A DNA stretch of 64,000 nucleotides. It comes from Hymenobacter sp. BRD128. GTDB taxonomy: Bacteria > Bacteroidota > Bacteroidia > Cytophagales > Hymenobacteraceae. The notes beneath the pieces were generated by a model, which searched no databases, was not told where the DNA came from, and saw nothing but the letters and a program-made list of their open reading frames with translations. Made by a program: the position numbers and the translations under genes. The stretch covers positions 1,984,001 through 2,048,000 of the forward strand of contig NZ_CP053908.1 in NCBI RefSeq assembly GCF_013256625.1, written 5' to 3'. Positions 24,484-33,334 of the stretch are shown here, in pieces. Numbering within the stretch: the stretch's first letter is position 1; every line of letters starts with the position of its first letter.

Positions 24484-24615
24484 AAAAAAGGTGGGAAAAG
24501 AATAGTCCGGGCTGCAAACGTAGCGCCGAACGCCGCTTTTTGCTGCGCCCGGTAACAAGCGACGCGTAGCTTGCAGCCAAATTTCCGTTTCCACTTTCCT
24601 CGCGCGTTCCGCCCT

Positions 24616-25920
24616 ATGCCCACCCCTACCCGCTCGCTCCTCGCCCTTGGCCTGCTGGCCCTGGCTAGCCACGCCGCCCTGGCCCAAAAAACCTACCTGC
24701 ACTGCGGGCGTCTGCTCGACGTGCGCAGTGGCCGCCTGCTAAGCCAGCAGACCATCGTGGTCGAGAAAAATCGCATTACGGCCGTGCAGGGCGGCTACAC
24801 CGCCGCCAGCGGGCCGCAGGACCAGGTTATCAACTTGGAAAATAAGACGGTGCTGCCCGGCTTCATCGACTGCCACGTGCACCTCGAATCGTCGCCGAGC
24901 CGCAACAGCTTCCGGGAAAAATTCACCCTGAACCCGGCCGACGTGGCTTACCGCGCCGAGGCCAATGCCTTGGTTACGCTGCGCGCCGGCTTTACCACGG
25001 TGCGCGACTGCGGCGGCTCGGGCGTGAATATTGCCCTGCGCAAGGCCGTGACGCAGGGGCTGGTGCCGGGGCCGCGCATCTACACGGCGGGCACAGCTAT
25101 TTCGAGCACCGGCGGGCACATGGACGATACCGATGGCCTGAGCGACGACTTGATTGCGCGGTTTCACCCCGGCACGGCCGAGGGCGTGGCCAACGGCCCC
25201 GACCAGTGCCGCCAGGCCGTGCGCGAGCAGTTTCGGCGCGGGGCCGACCTCATCAAAATCGCCAGCACCGGCGGCGTGCTCGACCTGAGCAAGGATGGCA
25301 GCGGCGCGCAGTACTCGGAAGAAGAAATCCGGGCCATCGTGCAAACGGCCCGCGACCTGGGCATGGCCGTGGCCTGCCACGCCCACGGCGCCGAGGGCAT
25401 CAAGCGGGCCGTGCGGGCGGGCGTCACGAGCATCGAGCACGGCTCGCTCCTCGATGCCGAAGCCATGCAGCTGATGGCTAAAAACCGCACCTGGTACGTG
25501 CCCACCATCATTGCCGGCAAGTCGGTGGCCGACACGGCCCGCCGCCATCCCGACTATTTTCCGCCCGTGGTGGCGGCCAAAGCCCTGAGCATCGGCTCGC
25601 AGCTGCAAGCCACCTTCGGCAAGGCCATTAAGCAGAACGTGCGCGTGGCCTTCGGCACCGACGCGGGAGTGTACCGCCACGGCCAGAACGCGCTGGAATT
25701 TGGCTACATGACCGAGGCCGGCCTGTCGCCCCTCGACGCCATCCGCGCCGCCACCTTGAATGCTGCTGAGCTGCTCGGGGACCCGCAAAACCTGGGCACC
25801 CTGGAAGCTGGTAAGTACGCCGACATCGTAGCCGTGGAGGGCGACCCGCTGCAAACCATTGCCACGCTCACCAGGCCCACTTTCGTAATGAAGGAGGGCA
25901 AGGTATACGTGGGGAAGTAA
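24616..25920 (+). CDS. Exported metal-dependent amidohydrolase
   Basis: 434 residues from the ATG at 24616. The signal peptide ends after ALA in LASHAALAQ. GFIDCHVHLES has the HxH metal ligands, IKIASTGGV the bridging Lys, CHAHG and IEHGS the later His ligands, and FGTDAG the catalytic Asp: a full amidohydrolase set of the imidazolonepropionase-like/prolidase type. It is exported, so it probably hydrolyses an amide or peptide substrate outside the cytoplasm. Divergent from the acyl-CoA-binding protein gene. Confidence 0.9.
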   Translation: MPTPTRSLLALGLLALASHAALAQKTYLHCGRLLDVRSGRLLSQQTIVVEKNRITAVQGGYTAASGPQDQVINLENKTVLPGFIDCHVHLESSPSRNSFREKFTLNPADVAYRAEANALVTLRAGFTTVRDCGGSGVNIALRKAVTQGLVPGPRIYTAGTAISSTGGHMDDTDGLSDDLIARFHPGTAEGVANGPDQCRQAVREQFRRGADLIKIASTGGVLDLSKDGSGAQYSEEEIRAIVQTARDLGMAVACHAHGAEGIKRAVRAGVTSIEHGSLLDAEAMQLMAKNRTWYVPTIIAGKSVADTARRHPDYFPPVVAAKALSIGSQLQATFGKAIKQNVRVAFGTDAGVYRHGQNALEFGYMTEAGLSPLDAIRAATLNAAELLGDPQNLGTLEAGKYADIVAVEGDPLQTIATLTRPTFVMKEGKVYVGK

Positions 25921-25926
25921 TGAATT

Positions 25927-25991
25927 AAGAATGAGGAAATTAAAAAAGGATGCTGCGACCCGCAGCATCCTTTTTTAATTTCCTCATTCTT
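25927..25991. terminator. Long perfect hairpin, terminator and AT-rich repeat
   Basis: 31-base perfect arms from AAGAATGAGGAAATTAAAAA.. to ..TTTTTAATTTCCTCATTCTT around ACC. It lies between the convergent amidohydrolase and cyclophilin genes. The TTAATTxCTCATTxTTAATT motif recurs at 61414-61450 and 63813-63877. Confidence 0.8.
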
Positions 25992-26004
25992 AGTTTTTAA
26001 TTCA

Positions 26005-26754
26005 TCATTTCACTACTTCCATTTTCATCCCAACGTCTTCGACCGGCCACTTATCGCCGGGGTCCACTTTTACTTGGTTGATTTTATCAACCACATCCTG
26101 GCCCTCGATAACCTCGCCGAACACCGTATACTTGCCATCGAGCGAGGGCACGCCGCCCCTGGTGGCGTAGGCCTGCATCTGGGCCGGCGTGAGGGGCCGC
26201 CCGGCGGCAGCGCGGCTTTGGTAAGGGGCTAGCTTTTCGCCCACCACGAAATAAAAATCAGTATTCGACGAGAGGTGGCCGGGGTTTTTATCGTCGTCGT
26301 AGCGGGCCATGCCCAGGGCACCCTTCACGTGGAAGTGCTGGGGCCGGATTTCGGGCGGCAGGCGGTAGGTGCGCAGGTGAATGGTACGCGGCCCGCTAGT
26401 CTGGCCGCCCTGCACGGCAAAGCCCTTCACCACGCGGTTAAACACCGTTTCGTCGAACACGCCGCGCCGCGCCAGCAGCAAAAAATTGGCCTTGTGAATG
26501 GGCGTATCGTCAAACAAATGCACCCGGATGTTGCCCAGCCGGGTCTTTAGCAGCACCTCCGAGCCGGGGTACTGGCGGCCGTAGGCTAGCAGCGCGGCCG
26601 GCGCCGTAGTGTCGGTAAGGGCCGCGATGTCGGGGCCGGGCACCACGGGCTTGGCCGGGGGCGGCGGGGCGGTGGCGGCGGGCTTGTCGGTGGGGCCGCA
26701 GGCGGCCAGCAGGGCGAGCAGCGCACCAGCCGCCGGGGTCAGCAAGTGTTTCAC
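26005..26754 (-). CDS. Peptidyl-prolyl isomerase, cyclophilin-type lipoprotein
   Basis: 249 residues from the GTG at 26754. LLALLAAC is a lipobox, followed by a Pro/Ala linker. The cyclophilin domain begins at about residue 65 (LKTRLGNIRVHLFDD) and contains FNRVVKGFAVQGG, MARYDDDKNPGHLSSNTDFYF and VFGEVIEGQDVVDKI. It catalyses cis-trans isomerisation of Xaa-Pro bonds. As a lipoprotein it acts in the periplasm or at the outer membrane. Confidence 0.92.
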   Translation of the reverse strand: MKHLLTPAAGALLALLAACGPTDKPAATAPPPPAKPVVPGPDIAALTDTTAPAALLAYGRQYPGSEVLLKTRLGNIRVHLFDDTPIHKANFLLLARRGVFDETVFNRVVKGFAVQGGQTSGPRTIHLRTYRLPPEIRPQHFHVKGALGMARYDDDKNPGHLSSNTDFYFVVGEKLAPYQSRAAAGRPLTPAQMQAYATRGGVPSLDGKYTVFGEVIEGQDVVDKINQVKVDPGDKWPVEDVGMKMEVVK

Positions 26755-26838
26755 CTGATAAAATATAAAGGAGCAAACGTCCAAGCTACCCACGGTTATT
26801 ACTACCGCTGGTAGCCCGGCGCAGACCGGGCGGCTAGG

Positions 26839-28026
26839 CTACCAGCCGTCCGATGCCTTGGTTTTCTGTTTGTCGGTGCCGGTGGGGCCTTTGGTTTTTA
26901 CCTTCACTTTGGGCGCCGCAGCGGGTTTGGCGGCGGGGCTAGCGGGGGCCGCCACGGGCTCGGGCGGGGGGGGCGGGGCAGCCTCGCCGTCGGCGGCTTT
27001 TATCTCGTCGGCAGCGGCGGCTTTCTGCTCTTTCTGCTGGGCCAGCAGCAGGTTATCCTGCGCGAGCGTGTTGGCTTTCCAGGCTTTGAGCTGGGTGGCG
27101 AGCTGCTCTTTTTCATCCTTGCCCAGCTTGGGCGGAGCCATGAGGGTGGTGAGGTCGGGGCGGCCGGCTTCCTGCCAGGCCGTGAGCCACAGCGAGGCTA
27201 CCATGGGCGAGGCCGTTTTAAGCCGGAAAGCCACCATGCCGCCTACTTCTTTTTCGTAGGCATCGGCAAAGGCATCGGAGTAGCGGCGCTGAGTGCGGCC
27301 GAAGCGGTGCGAAAACGTGTACTTGGTCTGGGGCGTAAACTTCTTGGCCGTCTTGGCCTCCAGGTCGTAGGTAGCGGTGAGGAAGCCGTAGCTAGCCTGA
27401 ATAATGCCCCAAATAGCCGCCAGCGGGTCTTTCAGCACCTTGCCCTCCTCGCCGGCCAGCTTGTAGTCTTTGAGGTAACGCTCGGGCAGCTGGCTTTCCC
27501 AGAGGGCATGCAGGCCCGCCTGGCCGCTAAGCTGGCCGTCGTAGTTGACGGTGGTGTGCAGCGGCACGAAGGCGTCGGCGGTGTAGTGGCTTAGCTCGGC
27601 CGAGTACTTGATGATGGCCGTGGTATCGCGCTGCCGGAAGGCCTCGACCAGGTGGTCTTTGGTTTCAATCACCATCCAAGGCACGGTGCCGTACTTTTTG
27701 AGTGTGTCGGCCGAGAATTTCTCAACTGCCTCGTCGTAGTTGCGCGGCACTTTGGCGAAAGGATTATCCTCCGAGTAGTGGTCCATGTCGATGAAGTGCT
27801 TGGGCCCCTCGGTGGGGTCCTGGCTGCGGCGCTCGTCGGGGGCGGTGCTCAGGCGCACCAGCGCGGCCATGTGCCGGAAATAGAAGGGCTGCATAGCGGC
27901 CGGCAGCTCGTACACCGCCACCTGCGTAATGGCGCGGTGCCCCACAAAGCCCCAGGCGTGGGCGGCCGGGGCAGCCGGGCCCAGCAGCAGCACCGCCAGC
28001 CCCAGGCTCAAGAAGATTTTTTTCAT
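26839..28026 (-). CDS. Exported zinc-dependent phospholipase C/S1-P1 nuclease-like protein
   Basis: 395 residues from the ATG at 28026. A signal peptide (residues 1-24, AHA cleavage) puts Trp at the mature N-terminus: WGFVGHRAITQVAV, which is the pattern of zinc-dependent phospholipase C and S1/P1 nuclease families, where the N-terminal Trp and nearby His bind the Zn cluster. Other ligand candidates are FIDMDHYSED and ELSHYTADAFVPLHTTVNYDG. The last 90 residues are a low-complexity Lys/Ala/Pro tail. The upstream extension of the open frame to 28158 lacks a signal. Confidence 0.85.
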   Translation of the reverse strand: MKKIFLSLGLAVLLLGPAAPAAHAWGFVGHRAITQVAVYELPAAMQPFYFRHMAALVRLSTAPDERRSQDPTEGPKHFIDMDHYSEDNPFAKVPRNYDEAVEKFSADTLKKYGTVPWMVIETKDHLVEAFRQRDTTAIIKYSAELSHYTADAFVPLHTTVNYDGQLSGQAGLHALWESQLPERYLKDYKLAGEEGKVLKDPLAAIWGIIQASYGFLTATYDLEAKTAKKFTPQTKYTFSHRFGRTQRRYSDAFADAYEKEVGGMVAFRLKTASPMVASLWLTAWQEAGRPDLTTLMAPPKLGKDEKEQLATQLKAWKANTLAQDNLLLAQQKEQKAAAADEIKAADGEAAPPPPPEPVAAPASPAAKPAAAPKVKVKTKGPTGTDKQKTKASDGW

Positions 28027-28245
28027 ATCGAAGAGATGGGGGCCGCGCACCCCACAGGGGCGGCCAACGGCCCGAAGTTCGGGCCGGGCGGGCATATTTC
28101 CGCCAATCATCGCTGCCGCGACCGCGCCGGCCGCGCTCAGCAAAAATTCACTCTCCAAAATGCCTGAATTTTATAGCACAGTTTTTCACCCACCCCCGCT
28201 AGCCATGCGTAAAAGAGCTGAACTCCCACCCACCCTTTTTTACTC

Positions 28246-28473
28246 ATGACCACTCCCGCCAAAAAAGGCAATACCGGCGACCATCACCGCACTGCCGCTG
28301 CCCACCACACCGCCGCCGCCAAGCACCACACCGAAGCGGCCAAGCACGCCGACGCCGGCGACCACAAAACGGCTGCTCACCACGCCCACACGGCTAGCGG
28401 CCACGCGGCGCACGCCACGACCAGCTCGCGCCGCGCGGCCAAAAACCACGCCGCCGACCACAGCGACAAATAA
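28246..28473 (+). CDS. Small His/Ala-rich low-complexity protein
   Basis: 75 residues; about a quarter His and a third Ala, with Lys. Repeated units such as HHTAAAKHHTEAAKHADAGD form a probable amphipathic helix. Short His/Ala proteins of this type occur widely in bacteria without known function; metal binding or a nucleic-acid-associated role is possible but not shown. A hairpin and then a terminator lie downstream. Confidence 0.7.
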   Translation: MTTPAKKGNTGDHHRTAAAHHTAAAKHHTEAAKHADAGDHKTAAHHAHTASGHAAHATTSSRRAAKNHAADHSDK

Positions 28474-28524
28474 TTTTGCGTATCTTCGATTTGGAGCCGC
28501 AGGGCTCCTGGCTGTAGCGACTGC

Positions 28525-28559
28525 AAAAGCCCGGTTTCTGTAAGGAGGCCGGGCTTTTT
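28525..28559 (+). terminator. Rho-independent terminator
   Basis: AAAAGCCCGG and CCGGGCTTTTT pair around a 14-base loop and end in a T-run. A smaller hairpin (GGAGCC/GGCTCC) at 28493-28508 precedes it. The 337-base gap 28474-28810 holds no gene, only these hairpins and the terminator of the following gene. Confidence 0.8.
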
Positions 28560-28755
28560 CGTGCGAACCCCAGCCGCGTCTGTTCATTAATTTTTTCCCA
28601 AGCGAGTATGAGCGGTCGGATGATAAAGACCCATATTGGCTCCGCTGGCCGGTTTTTGTATAGGATGATGGGGCGGGCTTTTGGCGAATTTGGTACAACC
28701 TAAGTACCCGCAAGTTTTATAATTTCTCGCACAACCTGGAAGGCTAGCCCACAAA

Positions 28756-28784
28756 AAAAGCCTGACCAGTACGGCCAGGCTTTT
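28756..28784 (-). terminator. Terminator of M13 peptidase gene
   Basis: Minus strand AAAAGCCTGGCC ... GGTCAGGCTTTTTTT, with a T-run, 27 bases after the peptidase stop. Confidence 0.75.
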
Positions 28785-28810
28785 CGTCAGTTAGTCAATT
28801 TGCAAAGACC

Positions 28811-30874
28811 TTACCAAATGCGCGAGCGGTCTTGCGTGGCGCGCACCATCTTGTTGCCGTCTTTGCAGCCGAAAGCCTCGTAGAACTCGGGCATATTCAT
28901 GAGCGGACCGTTGGTGCGGTACTGGCCGGGCGAGTGCGGGTCAGTCTGGATTTGCTGGCGCAGGGCTTCGGGGCGCTGGTTAGCGCGCCAGATTTGGGCA
29001 AAGCCCAGGAAGAAGCGCTGGCTAGGGGTAAAGCCGTCGATTTTCTGCGCGGCCTTGTACTGGGCCGTCTTCTGGAACGCCTGGTAGGCGATGGTGAGGC
29101 CGCCGATATCGGCCAGGTTTTCGCCCATCGTCAGCTTGCCGTTCACGTGCACCGAGTCGAGGGGCGAGAAGGCGTCGTACTGCTTGCCCACCATGTCGGC
29201 CTTAGCCGTGAATTTCTCGTTATCTTCCTTGGTCCACCAGTCGCGCAGGTTGCCTTTGGCATCCGAGCGGCGGCCCTGGTCGTCGAAGCCGTGGGTCATT
29301 TCGTGGCCGATTACCGCGCCAATGCCGCCGTAGTTCACCGCGTCATCGGCCTTGGGGTCGTAGAACGGGGGCTGCAGGATGCCGGCCGGGAACACAATCT
29401 CGTTCATGCTCGAGTTGTAGTAGGCGTTCACGGTGGGCGGCGTCATGCCCCACTCGCCCCGGTCGATGGGCTTACCAAATTTCCTGAGGTTGTCCTCGGT
29501 GCGCCACTCGGCGGTGGCAAACAGGTTTTCGAGCGCGCTGGCGCGGGTGATTTTAAGCTTCGAGTAGTCCTTCCACTTATCAGGATAGCCGATTTTTACC
29601 GCGAAGGCATTGAGCTTTTGAATGGCTTCCTTCTTCGTATCGGCACTCATCCAGTCGGTGGCCAGTATGCGCTCGGCGTAGGCCTTGCGCAGGTTTTCGA
29701 CCATCTCCTTGGCCTTGGCCTTGGCGGCGGGCGAGAACGCCTGGTCTACGTAGAGCTGGCCGAAGGCCTCGCCGAGCGCGCCGTCGGTGGCGCGCAGGGC
29801 GCGCTTCCAGCGCGGCTGCTGCACCTTGGCGCCGGTCAGCACCTGCTGAAAGCGGAAGCTGGCGTCGCCGTAGGCTTTGGGCAGGGCCGAGGTAACGCCC
29901 TCCACCAGGTGCCAGCGGAAATACTGGCGCTGGTCGGCAATGGGCGTATTGGCCATCAGGTTGTTGGCGGCTGCCAGGTACTCGGGCTGGCCCACGATGA
30001 GGTCCTGGGCCCCGCTCAGGCCGCTGTCCTTCAGCACCAGCGGAATGTTCAGGTTGGGGTAGTCCTTGGTGGCCTGGGCCACGGTCAGCTTGTTGTAGTT
30101 CTTGATGCGGTCGCGCAGGTCCACGCGGCTCCGGCTAGCCTGGGCCATTTTGGTTTCGAGGGCCAGCACGGCGTCGGCGTTGGTAGCGGCCAGGCTCGGC
30201 GCATCGCCCAGCAGCTGAAACACGCTCGTCATGTAGGCCTTATAAGCCGCCCGGATGGTCTTCGAGCGGCCGTCATCCTTCAGGTAGTAGTCGCGGTCGC
30301 CGAGGCCTAGTCCGCCCTGCCCCATGCTCACGGCATACTGGGTGCTGTTTTTGCTGTCCTGGCGCACGCCAAAGCTGTACCAGCCCGTGCCATACGACTT
30401 GGGGTCGGCCATGTACTGCTGAATCTCGCCCAGGTTTTTGAGGCCGGCAATGCGCGTGAGGCGCGGCTGCAAATACTTGAGGCCGGCGGCCTCGATGGCG
30501 GCCGAGTCCATTGCGGCGGCGTAGAAGTCGCCCACTTTCTGCTCATTGGTGCCGGCCTTGGCGTTGCGCGCGTCGGCGGCGGCCTTCATCAAGATACGCT
30601 TCTCCACCGCGATGTTGCGGTCTTGCAGCTCGTTGAAGGCGCCCCAGCGGGTTTCGGCGGCCGGCACGGGGTTGTTCTTTATCCAGTTGCCATTGGCGTA
30701 GTGGTAAAAATCCTCGCACGGCGACACCGACTGGTCAATATTGGCGAGGCTGATACCCACGCCCTGTTGCGGAGGGGTAGGCTTGGCAGGCGGCCCAAAG
30801 GCGGTGGTAGCAGCCAGCGTGCCGAGGCCCAAGGTCGCCAGCGCCAACCGCGAGAAGGTGGTAGGAAAGGACAT
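28811..30874 (-). CDS. M13 family zinc metallopeptidase (neprilysin/PepO-like), copy 1
   Basis: 687 residues with a signal peptide. VIGHEMTHGFDDQGR contains the HExxH zinc motif plus the downstream Asp, and ENLADIGGL gives the third ligand Glu (ExxxD). VNAYYNSSMNEIVFPAGIL is the substrate-binding N-A-x-Y/F region. The C-terminus RIW fits the usual CxxW-type end. It digests oligopeptides outside the cytoplasm. A close paralogue lies directly upstream at 31131, on the same strand; sequence blocks match along the whole length. Confidence 0.95.
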   Translation of the reverse strand: MSFPTTFSRLALATLGLGTLAATTAFGPPAKPTPPQQGVGISLANIDQSVSPCEDFYHYANGNWIKNNPVPAAETRWGAFNELQDRNIAVEKRILMKAAADARNAKAGTNEQKVGDFYAAAMDSAAIEAAGLKYLQPRLTRIAGLKNLGEIQQYMADPKSYGTGWYSFGVRQDSKNSTQYAVSMGQGGLGLGDRDYYLKDDGRSKTIRAAYKAYMTSVFQLLGDAPSLAATNADAVLALETKMAQASRSRVDLRDRIKNYNKLTVAQATKDYPNLNIPLVLKDSGLSGAQDLIVGQPEYLAAANNLMANTPIADQRQYFRWHLVEGVTSALPKAYGDASFRFQQVLTGAKVQQPRWKRALRATDGALGEAFGQLYVDQAFSPAAKAKAKEMVENLRKAYAERILATDWMSADTKKEAIQKLNAFAVKIGYPDKWKDYSKLKITRASALENLFATAEWRTEDNLRKFGKPIDRGEWGMTPPTVNAYYNSSMNEIVFPAGILQPPFYDPKADDAVNYGGIGAVIGHEMTHGFDDQGRRSDAKGNLRDWWTKEDNEKFTAKADMVGKQYDAFSPLDSVHVNGKLTMGENLADIGGLTIAYQAFQKTAQYKAAQKIDGFTPSQRFFLGFAQIWRANQRPEALRQQIQTDPHSPGQYRTNGPLMNMPEFYEAFGCKDGNKMVRATQDRSRIW

Positions 30875-30997
30875 GAAAAAGATTAGTTAGAAGAAAAAGT
30901 GGAAAATAAGCGTAATAGATGCACGCGCCCACGCACAGTTGCACGGCCAGGGCTTTGCCCTTCCTGAATGCGCAAAAAGATTCCATTTCTAACCCTA

Positions 30998-31108
30998 AAA
31001 AGAACGGCCTGCTCATCTGGCGTCCGCTTGCCGAAGTATCTCTGCCACGCCGCTAGGGTTAGCAAAGGTGCTTCGGCAAGCGACGGCAGATGAGCAGGCC
31101 GTTCTTTT
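30998..31108. repeat. Compound palindrome between the two M13 genes
   Basis: Outer arms of 22 bases (AAAAGAACGGCCTGCTCATC.. and its complement) are perfect. Inner arms CGCTTGCCGAAG and CTTCGGCAAGCG are perfect over 12 bases, with TATCTCTGCC between. The inner unit GCTTGCCGAAG..TCTCTGCC recurs at 39795-39815. It may act as a terminator for the upstream M13 gene. Confidence 0.75.
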
Positions 31109-31130
31109 GGGTGCACTTAGCGCGGCTAGC

Positions 31131-33188
31131 CTACCAGATGCGGGCCTGCTCGGCGGTGGGCCGCTCCATCTTGTCGGTAGGCTTGCAGCCAAAGGCCTGG
31201 TAGAACTCGGGCATGTTCATGAGCGGGCCGTTGGTGCGGAACTGACCGGGCGAGTGCGGGTCGGTGAGCACCTGCTGGCGGGCCGCCTCGGGGCGGATGT
31301 TGGTGCGCCATATCTGGCCCCAGGCCAGGAAGAAGCGCTGGTTGGGCGTGAAACCGTCAATCGACTTGCCGGCCTTGGCCTCCGGGGTTTTCTGGAAGGC
31401 CTGGTAGGCGATGGTGAGGCCGCCGAGGTCGGCCAGGTTCTCGCCCATCGTCAGCTTGCCGTTCACATACACCGAGTCGAGGGGCGAAAACTTGTCGTAC
31501 TGCTGGCCCACCATCGCGGCCTTGGCATTGAATTTCTCGCCGTCCTCTTTGGTCCACCAGTCGCGCAGGTTGCCCTTGGCGTCGTACTGCCGGCCCTGGT
31601 CGTCGAAGCCGTGGGTCATCTCGTGACCAATCACGGCCCCGATACCGCCGTAGTTCACCGCGTCATCGGCCTTGGGGTCGTAGAAGGGCGCTTGCAGGAT
31701 GCCGGCCGGGAACACAATCTCGTTCATCGGCGGGTTGTAGTAGGCGTTCACGGTGGGCGGGGTCATGCCCCACTCGCCCCGGTCAATCGGCTTGCCGAAG
31801 TGAGCCAGGTTATCCTCGGTGGCCCAGGTGCGGGCGGCCAGCACATTCTGCAAATAGCTCTGGCGGTTGATGCTGAGCTTCGAATAGTCCTTCCACTTAT
31901 CGGGATAGCCGATTTTCACCGCGAAGGCGTTGAGCTTCACGATGGCCTCCTTCTTGGTGGCGGCGCTCATCCAGTCGGTAGCCAGTATGCGCTCGGCGTA
32001 GGCTTTGCGCAGGTTCTCAATCATTTCCTTGGCGCGGGCTTTGGCCGCGGGCGAGAACGCCTTATCAACATAAAGCTGACCAAACGCCTCGCCGAGCGCC
32101 CCGTCGGTGGCGCGCAGCATGCGCTTCCAGCGGGGCTGCTGCTGCTTGGCGCCCGTCAGCACCTGCTGAAATCGGAACGCCTCGTCGCCGTAGGCTTTGG
32201 GCAGGGCCGAAGTCACGCTGCTCACCAAGTGCCAGCGCAGGTACTCACGCTGGTCGGCGATGGGCTCGCTGGCTAGCATGGTGTTCACTTCTTTCAGGAA
32301 AGCCGGCTGGCCCACAATTATTTCCTTAGCCGTGCCAAGGTGATTTTCCTTCAGCATCAACGGTAGGTCGAGGTTCGGAAACTCTTTGGTGGCCTGGGCC
32401 ACGGTCAGCTTGTTGTAGTTGGCCTGCGGGTCGCGCAGGTCCACGGGGCTCTTGCTGGCCCTAGCCAGGCGCGTTTCGATGCGCATGACCGTGGCCGCGT
32501 TAGCCGTGGCCGCCGCTTCGCTGTCGCCAAGGCGCTTGAAGGTATTTACCAGATAGGCCTGGTAAGCAGCCCGGATGGTTTTTGAGCGGGCATCCTCTTT
32601 CAGGTAGTAGTCGCGGTTGGGCAGCGAAAGGCCGCCTTGGTAAAACTGCACCGCGTACTGCGTGCTGATTTTCTCGTCCTGGCCCACGCCCGAATTAAAC
32701 CACACGCTGCCAGCCTGAGCCTTGGGGTCGGCCAGGAATTTCTGCATTTCGGGCAGCGTCTTAATGGCCGCGATGCGGTCGAGGTAAGGCTTAAGGTAAG
32801 TCAGGCCGGCCTTTTCGATGGCTACCGTGTCCATCGCCGCCGCATAGAAATCGCCGACTTTCTGCGCATTCGAGCCCTTGGGCGCGGCGGCCGATTTGCG
32901 GGCCAAGTCTTCCAGAATAGCCTTTTGGGTGGCGTTGTTGTGGTCGGCCAGCTCGTTGAAGCTACCCCAGCGGCTTTCGGAGGCCGGCACCGGGTTGTTT
33001 TTTATCCAGTTGCCCGAGGCGAAGCGATAAAAATCGTCGCAGGGGCTCACCGTTTTATCGATGTTGGCGGGATTAATGCCCACGCCTTGCTGGGCGGTAG
33101 TTTGAGCCAGCGCCGGCGTGGCAGTAGCTAGCCCCAGCGCGGTCACGGCCAGGGCCGCGCCCCGCCGGTAACGAGAAATTTTTGACAT
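31131..33188 (-). CDS. M13 family zinc metallopeptidase (neprilysin/PepO-like), copy 2
   Basis: 685 residues with a signal peptide ending in ALAQ. Carries the same VIGHEMTHGFDDQGR zinc motif, ENLADLGGL and VNAYYNPPMNEIVFPAGIL as copy 1, and the same RIW terminus. The two are aligned end to end with many identical blocks, so they arose by tandem duplication. Differences lie mainly in the N-terminal third, which could change substrate choice. It comes first in transcription; the compound palindrome separates the copies. Confidence 0.95.
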   Translation of the reverse strand: MSKISRYRRGAALAVTALGLATATPALAQTTAQQGVGINPANIDKTVSPCDDFYRFASGNWIKNNPVPASESRWGSFNELADHNNATQKAILEDLARKSAAAPKGSNAQKVGDFYAAAMDTVAIEKAGLTYLKPYLDRIAAIKTLPEMQKFLADPKAQAGSVWFNSGVGQDEKISTQYAVQFYQGGLSLPNRDYYLKEDARSKTIRAAYQAYLVNTFKRLGDSEAAATANAATVMRIETRLARASKSPVDLRDPQANYNKLTVAQATKEFPNLDLPLMLKENHLGTAKEIIVGQPAFLKEVNTMLASEPIADQREYLRWHLVSSVTSALPKAYGDEAFRFQQVLTGAKQQQPRWKRMLRATDGALGEAFGQLYVDKAFSPAAKARAKEMIENLRKAYAERILATDWMSAATKKEAIVKLNAFAVKIGYPDKWKDYSKLSINRQSYLQNVLAARTWATEDNLAHFGKPIDRGEWGMTPPTVNAYYNPPMNEIVFPAGILQAPFYDPKADDAVNYGGIGAVIGHEMTHGFDDQGRQYDAKGNLRDWWTKEDGEKFNAKAAMVGQQYDKFSPLDSVYVNGKLTMGENLADLGGLTIAYQAFQKTPEAKAGKSIDGFTPNQRFFLAWGQIWRTNIRPEAARQQVLTDPHSPGQFRTNGPLMNMPEFYQAFGCKPTDKMERPTAEQARIW

Positions 33189-33334
33189 GAAAAAGAAAAA
33201 GTGGATGGGTAGTAGTTCAGGATTAAGGTGCGCAAGTTAAGCGCCGGTTCCCAACGCGGTACTATCGCGGGTCAGGAAGGTACTTTTACTATTCGATTGC
33301 TATTTGGCCGGCGCCTGCCAGCTATTTTTCACCC

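Noticed and set aside
24484..24702. N-terminal extension of the acyl-CoA-binding protein
   Set aside because: The ACBP domain begins at the ATG at 24483; the extension overlaps the divergent amidohydrolase gene.
24739..25968. 409-codon minus-strand frame opposite the amidohydrolase
   Set aside because: No motif; the + strand has the signal peptide and all metal ligands of an amidohydrolase.
28832..30310. 492-codon + strand frame opposite the first M13 gene
   Set aside because: The same shadow pattern appears opposite the second M13 gene (31068-32276), as expected for antisense of paralogues, not for a gene.
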